DNA of 64,000 nucleotides from Arthrobacter wenxiniae (GTDB lineage: Bacteria; Actinomycetota; Actinomycetes; Actinomycetales; Micrococcaceae). A program made the position numbers and the translations under genes. This document shows positions 8,428 through 14,969 of this stretch, piece after piece (position 1 is the first letter of the stretch; each line of letters starts with the position of its first letter). The stretch is from assembly GCF_013376105.1 (NCBI RefSeq), contig NZ_JAAMFM010000018.1:1-64000 (forward strand), in the 5' to 3' direction. The notes beneath the pieces are model-generated. The model was not told the DNA's origin. It searched no databases and saw only the letters and a list, made by a program, of their open reading frames with translations.

Positions 8428-9093
8428 ATGACAGAACAGCGAAACCCCGTTGTGGGAATATCCGGCTTGGCGGAAAGCCGGCCGACCCTCAAGGACGAAG
8501 CCGTCTCCATCGTTCGACGCGCCCTCATGTCAGGAGACATGCAGCCCGGCAAGATCTACTCGGCCAATGCCTTGGCAAGCCAGTTGGGCGTCTCCAACAG
8601 CCCTGTCAGGGAAGCCATGATGGCGCTAAGCGAGAAAGGGCTGCTTGAAGTCGTGCGCAACAGGGGTTTCCGCGTTGTGGAAATGAGTCCGGACGATCAG
8701 CGGGAGGTTTACGATCTTCGCCTGCTGATTGAAGTTACCGCTGTCGGCCGGGTCGCCGATCGAGGCGTATCCACTGAGGATGGCCAACGACTGGCTGCCA
8801 TGGTAGACGCCACTCTCGCAGCCGCCAGGCCCGACAACATGATCGACTATCTGGAGCGGGACCAGGAATTCCATTTGTCCATGGTTCAACTCTTGGGCAA
8901 CACTCGAATGACCAAAATCATTGAAAACCTCAGGGACCAAAGCCGCGTGAGCGGCTCTTACCATCTTGCCGAGCGCGGGCTGCTCGTCGCAAGTGCAGCC
9001 GAACACGGACCTATTCTGGCCGCCCTTCTCAGCGGCGACCGAAACCTCGTCGAATCCCTCATGACAGAGCACCTCAGCTACTCGCTGCCATGA
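8428..9093 (+). CDS. GntR-family transcriptional regulator, FCD type
   Basis: 221 aa, start preceded by GAGGAGC. The N-terminal winged helix (about 22-88) carries 'ALASQLGVSNSPVREAMMAL' and 'RGFRVVEM'. The C-terminal all-helical FCD effector domain (about 95-215) has the 'YDLRLLIEVTAV' opening and the Asp/His-type metal-site context 'RDQEFHLSMVQLLGN'. Divergent from the importer operon and upstream of the pipecolate/HglS operon, it probably controls both in response to a pathway acid. Confidence 0.92.
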   Translation: MTEQRNPVVGISGLAESRPTLKDEAVSIVRRALMSGDMQPGKIYSANALASQLGVSNSPVREAMMALSEKGLLEVVRNRGFRVVEMSPDDQREVYDLRLLIEVTAVGRVADRGVSTEDGQRLAAMVDATLAAARPDNMIDYLERDQEFHLSMVQLLGNTRMTKIIENLRDQSRVSGSYHLAERGLLVASAAEHGPILAALLSGDRNLVESLMTEHLSYSLP

Positions 9094-9141
9094 CCGGCAC
9101 CCTTTAGCCCGGCCCCCACCCCACGTAGAAGATTAGATGCT

Positions 9142-9214
9142 GGGGTCGGTTCGCCGCCAAAGGGGGCCACTTTGGCGCGCCCTCTACCCCATTGGCCGCT
9201 GGCGGACCGACCCC
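9142..9214 (+). terminator. Nested hairpin downstream of the GntR gene
   Basis: Outer arms 9142-9155 and 9201-9214 pair with one mismatch (GGGGTCGGTTCGCC against GGCGGACCGACCCC). Inside them is a perfect 8-bp stem, CGCCAAAG (9155-9162) with CTTTGGCG (9170-9177), around a 7-nt loop. No T run follows, so it may end transcription of the regulator or form another structure. Confidence 0.45.
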
Positions 9215-9373
9215 GGAACGTCCATCGGCGAACAATGATTAAGCCGCAAGGGTCGCGTCGCCAAGGGCGCCTGGCGACCTCGATGAGCAATCTCACGGAA
9301 GTCCACTCGCAAGCCGGTCCCTGAAAAATCGATAACGCGACAGCTTGACGCAGATCACACTCTGACTCATGAT

Positions 9374-9387
9374 GGTTATATATAACC
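9374..9387. promoter_or_regulatory. Perfect 14-bp palindrome, candidate operator
   Basis: GGTTATATATAACC lies just downstream of TTGACG (9345-9350), a possible -35 element, and about 65 bp before the flavoprotein start. Its place at the head of the catabolic operon makes it a good operator candidate for the GntR protein. Confidence 0.5.
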
Positions 9388-9452
9388 CGTTACCGATAGT
9401 TGATACCCACGGAGTGGTGGGTACAACATCCGCATCTGAGACAGGACGATCA

Positions 9453-10643
9453 ATGTCACGTGTGGTCTCGCTTCAGCTTCCCCCCGGAACCAAACAACCT
9501 TCGCACGCAGATGTGGTCATCATCGGCGGAGGCATTATGGGAACCAGCATCGCGTTTCATCTTGCCGAGGCCGGTATTCGCAACATCGTTCTTGTTGACC
9601 GGTCCGAGCTCGGCACCGGGTCCTCCGCCAAGCCGCTTGGCGGCGTGAGGGCGACATTTTCAGACCCCGCCAACATTGTCCTGGGCCAGCGCAGCCTGGC
9701 CGCTTTTGACACTTTCCAGCAGCGATTCTCCACCGACATTGGATTGCGCAAGGTCGGATACCTCTTCCTGTGCCGCAGCGAGTCAGAAATGCTTGACTGC
9801 GAGCGAAGCACAGTCATCCAAAACAGTTTGGGCGGGGACAGCCGGATGATTTCCCCTGCCGAGGCCGTCAGGATCAACCCCTTCCTGAGCCAGGACGCCC
9901 TCATGGGCGCTTCCCACTCACCACAGGACGGATTTGCCGAGCCCGGAAAGGTTGTCCGGGCCTACGCCGATGGGGCGGCTGCCCTTGGCGTGCGCATTCT
10001 TGAACACACGGAAGTCATGGATGTCGGCACGACCGGCGGAAGCATAAGTTCCGTGACCACCAATCGCGGCACCATCAAGACGGCCGCCGTCATTTGTTGT
10101 GCCGGCGCCTGGTCCAAGCGAATTGGCGGAATGGTTGACGTCAGTCTTCCGGTGGTACCGGTGCGGCGCCAGATTGGCATGACCCGCCAAATGAGCACAC
10201 CAATGCCTACCGTACCGTTCACGTTGGATCTTGCGACCACGATGTACTTCCACAACTATGGCAACGGCATGCTCCTCGGCATATCCAACTCCAACCAGGA
10301 ACCTGGGTTCGACCGGGACTTCACGCACGAATGGCTGCCCGAGTTCACGGCGGCGGCCCGGGTGTGTGCGCCCGCATTGGCTGCCCCGGACCTGGAAGGC
10401 GGCTGGGCCGGTCTCTACGAGAACACTCCCGACCACAACGCGCTCATCGGCACGTCCCATTCCGTCGAGGGATTCTACTACGCCACCGGATTCTCCGGAC
10501 ACGGCTTCCTCCAGGGACCCGCCGTCGGCGAACTCATTCGAGACCTCTATCTGGGCCGGGAATCCTTCATGGACCACACCTCGTTCTCCGCGGACCGATT
10601 CGAAACGGCCGATCATCGCATCCAAGAAGTCCACATCATTTGA
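9453..10643 (+). CDS. FAD-dependent amine oxidoreductase, probable L-pipecolate oxidase
   Basis: 396 aa from the ATG at 9453, which has AGGACG upstream. An upstream in-frame ATG at 9369 overlaps the promoter palindrome and is unlikely to be used. DAO fold: FAD motif 'VVIIGGGIMGTSIAFHLAE' near residues 20-38, 'GTGSSAKPLGGVR', and a C-terminal 'YATGFSGHGFLQGPAVG'. The family includes sarcosine oxidase beta, glycine oxidase and pipecolate oxidase (AmaA). As first gene of an operon with HglS and an AmaB-like dehydrogenase, L-pipecolate is the favoured substrate, giving 1-piperideine-6-carboxylate. That assignment is contextual. Confidence 0.82.
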   Translation: MSRVVSLQLPPGTKQPSHADVVIIGGGIMGTSIAFHLAEAGIRNIVLVDRSELGTGSSAKPLGGVRATFSDPANIVLGQRSLAAFDTFQQRFSTDIGLRKVGYLFLCRSESEMLDCERSTVIQNSLGGDSRMISPAEAVRINPFLSQDALMGASHSPQDGFAEPGKVVRAYADGAAALGVRILEHTEVMDVGTTGGSISSVTTNRGTIKTAAVICCAGAWSKRIGGMVDVSLPVVPVRRQIGMTRQMSTPMPTVPFTLDLATTMYFHNYGNGMLLGISNSNQEPGFDRDFTHEWLPEFTAAARVCAPALAAPDLEGGWAGLYENTPDHNALIGTSHSVEGFYYATGFSGHGFLQGPAVGELIRDLYLGRESFMDHTSFSADRFETADHRIQEVHII

Positions 10644-10706
10644 TACTGGCCCCGTAGCACCCGGCAATCTCGCATCATCAACGCATTTATCGAAAGGAAC
10701 CATGCA

Positions 10707-12107
10707 ATGACCGTCCTTGAAACGTGGGAACTTCGGGCCGAGTTCGCACGGCGGCTCTCCGTCATGTACGGAGAGGAAGTACCTGCCTACAACACGCTCG
10801 TCGACGTTTCCAAGGAAGTGAATGAAGCCTATGTCGCCAAACACGGCGCCGAGGCTGAACGGCTGGGAAGCATTTCACGCGTTACTGCTGAGCGCCACGG
10901 TGCCATTCGTGTCGGATCGCCGAAGGAAATGGCCCAGGTTGCCCGCATCTTTGCCGCTTTTGGCATGTACCCGGTGGGTTTTTATGACCTTCGAGACGCC
11001 TCCTCCAGTTCGGTGCCAGTGGTTTCGACGGCGTTCCGTCCCATCGACAGCAACGAGTTGGCAAGGAATCCCTTCCGCGTCTTCACGTCCATGCTCGCAG
11101 CGGAAGATCCGAGGTTCTTTGACAGCGATCTACGTGCCGAGCTGGCCAGATTCATCGGGGCACGAAAACTCTTTGGTGAGGATCTGCTGCGTCTGGCCGA
11201 CAAGGCCGCGGCCGATGGCGGGCTTGACCAGGACGACGCCGAGCGTCTCCTCGATCTTGCGACGGCGGCCTTTGAACTCTCAGGAGACCCTGTGGACTAC
11301 CAGTGGTATAGGAAGCTGGAGGCCGTCTCAGCCGTCGCCTCCGACATCGGCGGCGTTTCCACTACTCACATCAACCACCTCACACCACGCGTCCTGGACA
11401 TCGACGATCTCTACGCGCGCATGCAAGCCCGCGGAATCACCATGATCGACGAGATCCAGGGTCCCCCGCGCTGGGACGGACCTGATGTGCTCCTTCGCCA
11501 GACGTCCTTTCGGGCACTGGGAGAAAACCGAGTATTCCGCTACGCGGACGGTTCCACTAATGAAGGTGAGCTACGGGTTCGCTTCGGCGAAGTCGAGGCG
11601 CGCGGCATCGCCCTGACCGTGAGCGGGCGCGACCTCTACGACCGCATGGTTGCCGAATCTGACGCCAGACTCGCAGAGGCTCCGCCCGGAACGACGCGCG
11701 TTGAGGCAGCAGCCGGGGTGTGGGCCGAGAATCTTCCGCGCACGGAGAAGGAACTGGCACTGCAGGGCCTGGCGTACTTCACCTACCGACTGGACGAGGG
11801 GCAGCTTGGTCAAACGCCTTTCGCCAGCCCGGTCACATTGGCCGACCTTGTCGAAGCCGGCATCGCCGTGCCGGAACCGATTGTTTACGAGGACTTCCTC
11901 CCCCGCTCTGCCGCCGGAATCTTCCAGTCGAATCTGACCGAGGAAGGCTCAAAGGACGAGGAGCAGACCGGCACCAACTACGACATCCACCGAATGTCGA
12001 GCATTGTCGGCACGAAAGTCCACGACCCCAATGAGCTTTACCAGCGCCAGCAGGAGGACTCGATTGCATCCCTCGCGCAACGCCTCAATGTCTCCATCAC
12101 CAATTAA
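10707..12107 (+). CDS. hglS: 2-oxoadipate dioxygenase/decarboxylase (HglS, DUF1338 family)
   Basis: 466 aa with AAAGGA upstream. It matches the DUF1338/YdcJ family: the early 'VPAYNTLVDV', 'HGAIRVG', the metal-ligand context 'STTHINHLTPRVLDIDDLY' and the late 'PIVYEDFLPRSAAGIFQSNL'. Characterised members (Pseudomonas putida HglS) are Fe(II) enzymes turning 2-oxoadipate into D-2-hydroxyglutarate in D-lysine breakdown. It lies between a pipecolate-oxidase-like gene and an aminoadipate-semialdehyde dehydrogenase, and a D-2-hydroxyglutarate dehydrogenase ends the operon, so the steps either side of its reaction are encoded next door. This is the anchor for the lysine-pathway reading. Confidence 0.9.
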   Translation: MTVLETWELRAEFARRLSVMYGEEVPAYNTLVDVSKEVNEAYVAKHGAEAERLGSISRVTAERHGAIRVGSPKEMAQVARIFAAFGMYPVGFYDLRDASSSSVPVVSTAFRPIDSNELARNPFRVFTSMLAAEDPRFFDSDLRAELARFIGARKLFGEDLLRLADKAAADGGLDQDDAERLLDLATAAFELSGDPVDYQWYRKLEAVSAVASDIGGVSTTHINHLTPRVLDIDDLYARMQARGITMIDEIQGPPRWDGPDVLLRQTSFRALGENRVFRYADGSTNEGELRVRFGEVEARGIALTVSGRDLYDRMVAESDARLAEAPPGTTRVEAAAGVWAENLPRTEKELALQGLAYFTYRLDEGQLGQTPFASPVTLADLVEAGIAVPEPIVYEDFLPRSAAGIFQSNLTEEGSKDEEQTGTNYDIHRMSSIVGTKVHDPNELYQRQQEDSIASLAQRLNVSITN

Positions 12108-12153
12108 CCACCCTTCATCCACAGACAATCAATACCAACCACAGGAGATCACG

Positions 12154-13683
12154 ATGACTGAAACTCTGACCCAGACGTCTGAAATTGCAACGATGGTTCG
12201 ATCCTCGCTCGAAGCCTGCGGCGTCAACATTGATGCCCTTGGCGGCGCCCACGAAGCATCTTCGCCCCTCACCGGTGAAGTGTTGATGACCCTGCCGGTC
12301 AACTCGGCCGAGGACATCCACACCATGATCGGGCAGGCACACGAGGCCTTCAAGACGTGGCGCGATGTGCCGGCACCGGTCCGCGGCAATCTGGTCAAAC
12401 GCTGGGGTGAACTGCTGACCGAGCACAAGGACGACCTGGCGCGGATTGTGACAGCCGAGGCTGGCAAAATCCAGTCCGAGGCCCTTGGCGAAGTACAGGA
12501 AATGATCGACATCTGCGACTTTGCCGTCGGCCTGTCCCGTCAGCTTTATGGCAAGACCATGCCGTCGGAGCGTCCCGGCCACCGTCTGATGGAGACCTGG
12601 CACCCACTGGGTGTTGTCGGCGTCATCTCGGCCTTTAATTTCCCCGTGGCGGTCTACTCGTGGAATACGGCCTTGGCCCTTGTCTGCGGCGACACCATCG
12701 TGTGGAAGCCTTCCGGGATGACCATGCTCAGCGCACTTGCTGCTGATGCCCTGCTGGGCCGTGCCGCGAAGGATGTTGGCGCGCCAGAGAACCTCCACAA
12801 GCTGGTCCTGGCCGACCGCACCGGTGGGCAACTGATAGTCGATGACCCCCGTGTTGCACTGCTCTCCGCAACCGGGTCCGTCCGGATGGGCCAGGAAATC
12901 GCCCCCCGCGTGGCACAGCGTTTCGGCCGCGCGCTCCTGGAACTGGGCGGCAACAACGCAGCCATCGTCACGCCGTCGGCCGACCTGGACTTGGCCCTGC
13001 GCGGAATCGTTTTCGCCGCTGTCGGAACCGCCGGGCAACGTTGTACTTCCATGCGCCGACTGATTGTCCACGAGTCGATTGTCGAGGACCTGACGGCCAA
13101 ACTGGTCAGCGCCTACGCGACGCTTCGCATCGGCACGCCGCTGGATGAGGAGAACCTGATCGGGCCGCTGATCAACAAGGCCAGCTTCGAGGGAATGCAG
13201 GACGCCATCAAGTCTGCCCAGGAGCAGGGGGGCACCGTGTTGTGCGGTGGTGGCCGGGTAAACGCCGACGGCGAGCCCGGCGCCTACTATGTCGAGCCGG
13301 CAATCGTGCGCATGCCCTCACAAAGCGCCGTCGTCAAGGACGAGACGTTCGCCCCCCTGCTCTACGTCATGACATACACCGATTTTGATGACGCCGTTGC
13401 CCTGCAAAACGACGTTCCCCAGGGCCTGTCGTCGGCCGTGTTCACCAACGATCATGCCGAGGCCGAACGCTTCATGTCGGCCAGCGGCTCGGACTGTGGC
13501 ATTGCCAACGTCAACATCGGCACCTCCGGGGCCGAGATTGGCGGGGCCTTCGGCGGCGAAAAGGAAACCGGCGGTGGCCGCGAGTCCGGCGCCGACTCAT
13601 GGAAGACCTACATGCGCCAGGCAACCAACACCGTCAATTTCTCCGGTCAGCTTCCACTGGCCCAGGGCGTGAAATTCCTCTAG
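12154..13683 (+). CDS. amaB: Aldehyde dehydrogenase, antiquitin/AmaB type (aminoadipate-semialdehyde dehydrogenase)
   Basis: 509 aa from the ATG at 12154 with AGGAGATC upstream; the open frame extends further left but overlaps hglS. ALDH7 (antiquitin) hallmarks are 'MIDICDFAVGLSRQLYG', 'ISAFNFPVAVYSWN', 'LELGGNNAAIV' and the nucleophile Cys in 'AGQRCTSMRRL', with a C-terminal 'GGAFGGEKETGGGRESG'. ALDH7 enzymes oxidise 2-aminoadipate semialdehyde, in equilibrium with 1-piperideine-6-carboxylate, to 2-aminoadipate using NAD(P). The operon position after the pipecolate-oxidase-like gene agrees. Confidence 0.92.
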   Translation: MTETLTQTSEIATMVRSSLEACGVNIDALGGAHEASSPLTGEVLMTLPVNSAEDIHTMIGQAHEAFKTWRDVPAPVRGNLVKRWGELLTEHKDDLARIVTAEAGKIQSEALGEVQEMIDICDFAVGLSRQLYGKTMPSERPGHRLMETWHPLGVVGVISAFNFPVAVYSWNTALALVCGDTIVWKPSGMTMLSALAADALLGRAAKDVGAPENLHKLVLADRTGGQLIVDDPRVALLSATGSVRMGQEIAPRVAQRFGRALLELGGNNAAIVTPSADLDLALRGIVFAAVGTAGQRCTSMRRLIVHESIVEDLTAKLVSAYATLRIGTPLDEENLIGPLINKASFEGMQDAIKSAQEQGGTVLCGGGRVNADGEPGAYYVEPAIVRMPSQSAVVKDETFAPLLYVMTYTDFDDAVALQNDVPQGLSSAVFTNDHAEAERFMSASGSDCGIANVNIGTSGAEIGGAFGGEKETGGGRESGADSWKTYMRQATNTVNFSGQLPLAQGVKFL

Positions 13684-13692
13684 GTCCCGGAC

Positions 13693-13729
13693 GGAGCCGG
13701 TGCCGGCATATTCTGCCGGCACCGGCTCC
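13693..13729 (+). terminator. Very strong intra-operon hairpin
   Basis: A perfect 16-bp stem (GGAGCCGGTGCCGGCA and its complement) around a 5-nt loop. No T run follows and the next gene starts 58 bp on, so partial termination, mRNA stabilisation or processing between amaB and the dehydrogenase gene is possible. Confidence 0.65.
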
Positions 13730-13787
13730 AACCACCCCGTTACGCCTGCCCAAGAACTTTGCCCTAACACAGAAGGAGTACCCAACG

Positions 13788-14927
13788 ATGGCCAGTCTGT
13801 TCGACATGATGGATGAATGGGGACCGGAAAAAATCGTCTCGGTCAGCGATTCCAAGACGGGGATGAAAGGCGTTCTTGTCATCGACAACACCGCCCGCGG
13901 CATGGGCAAGGGCGGCACCCGGATGCAGCCGGGCGTCACTGTCGAGGAAATTTCCCGGCTGGCCCGGGTCATGACGTGGAAGTGGGCCGGCGTCGACCTC
14001 TTCTTCGGAGGCGCCAAGGCCGGCATCCGGGCCGATCCCCATTCCCCACACAAGGAAGCAATCCTCCGTTCCTTTGTGCGCGCCCTAAGCAACGAGGTCC
14101 CTTCCGAATATGTCTTTGGTCTCGACATGGGTCTGACTGAAAACGATGCAGCCATCATCATTGACGAACTCGGTGACCGCGGCGCCGCGGTGGGCACACC
14201 CTATGACTTAGGCGGCGTGCCCTACGACCAGCTCGGCATCACCGGCTACGGGGTCGCTGAAGTAGCCGATGAGGCAGCAGCAACCATCGGTCTGCAAGGC
14301 CAGCGCGTCGCCATTCAAGGCTTCGGTGCCGTCGGCCATGCAACCGCCGCCCGGCTGCACGCGCTCGACTACAGCGTTGTGTCCATCTCCACGGCGGAGG
14401 GTGCCTTGCACGACCCGGCAGGCCTGGACATTCCGAAACTTTTGGCCATGCGGTCCCGCCTTGGCGACGGGTTCGTAAAGGAGTTCCCGGAACTGGCCAT
14501 CCCGATCGGTTCGGAGTTGTTCGTGGATGCCGAAATCGCGATTCCTGCCGCACTGCAAGATGTCATCAACGAGACAAATGTTGGCGGGATCTCCGCCAAG
14601 CTTGTTGTGGAAGGTGCCAACCTCCCCACCAATGGCGCCGCACAGCAGGCTCTTCGCGCCGCATCCGTCACGGTGGTACCGGACTTCGTTGCCAACGCCG
14701 GCGGAGTCGTAAGTGCAGCCTTTGCCATGGAATCCAGGTATTCGCCGTTCCGTCCCGAAACGGAGCAAATCTTTACCACCGTTTCCACGAAGCTCAGGGC
14801 CAACACGGTCACCGTTCTGGCCGAGGCTGACAGACTGAACTCGACCACACATGAGGCGGCCCGGTCCCTGGCACAGAGCCGTGTGCGCCGCGCCATGGAG
14901 CTCCGCGGCAAGCCCCTGCATTACTAG
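13788..14927 (+). CDS. Glu/Leu/Phe/Val dehydrogenase family protein, candidate 2-aminoadipate dehydrogenase
   Basis: 379 aa from the ATG at 13788 with AAGGAG upstream. N-terminal dimerisation domain with 'DNTARGMGKGGTRMQPG' and the catalytic-lysine motif 'FFGGAKAGIRADPH'. A C-terminal Rossmann domain has 'GQRVAIQGFGAVGHATAARL', then 'VEGANLPTNGAA' and 'PDFVANAGGVV'. It is shorter than typical glutamate dehydrogenases (about 415-450 aa) and diverges around the substrate pocket. No aminotransferase lies in the operon, and deamination of 2-aminoadipate to 2-oxoadipate is exactly the missing step, so this protein may do it. Ordinary glutamate or branched-chain amino-acid dehydrogenase activity is the alternative. 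Confidence 0.88.
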   Translation: MASLFDMMDEWGPEKIVSVSDSKTGMKGVLVIDNTARGMGKGGTRMQPGVTVEEISRLARVMTWKWAGVDLFFGGAKAGIRADPHSPHKEAILRSFVRALSNEVPSEYVFGLDMGLTENDAAIIIDELGDRGAAVGTPYDLGGVPYDQLGITGYGVAEVADEAAATIGLQGQRVAIQGFGAVGHATAARLHALDYSVVSISTAEGALHDPAGLDIPKLLAMRSRLGDGFVKEFPELAIPIGSELFVDAEIAIPAALQDVINETNVGGISAKLVVEGANLPTNGAAQQALRAASVTVVPDFVANAGGVVSAAFAMESRYSPFRPETEQIFTTVSTKLRANTVTVLAEADRLNSTTHEAARSLAQSRVRRAMELRGKPLHY

Positions 14928-14969
14928 TAGCCGCCACACACCTCTGCAGGGAAAAGGAATGCACCGCGC

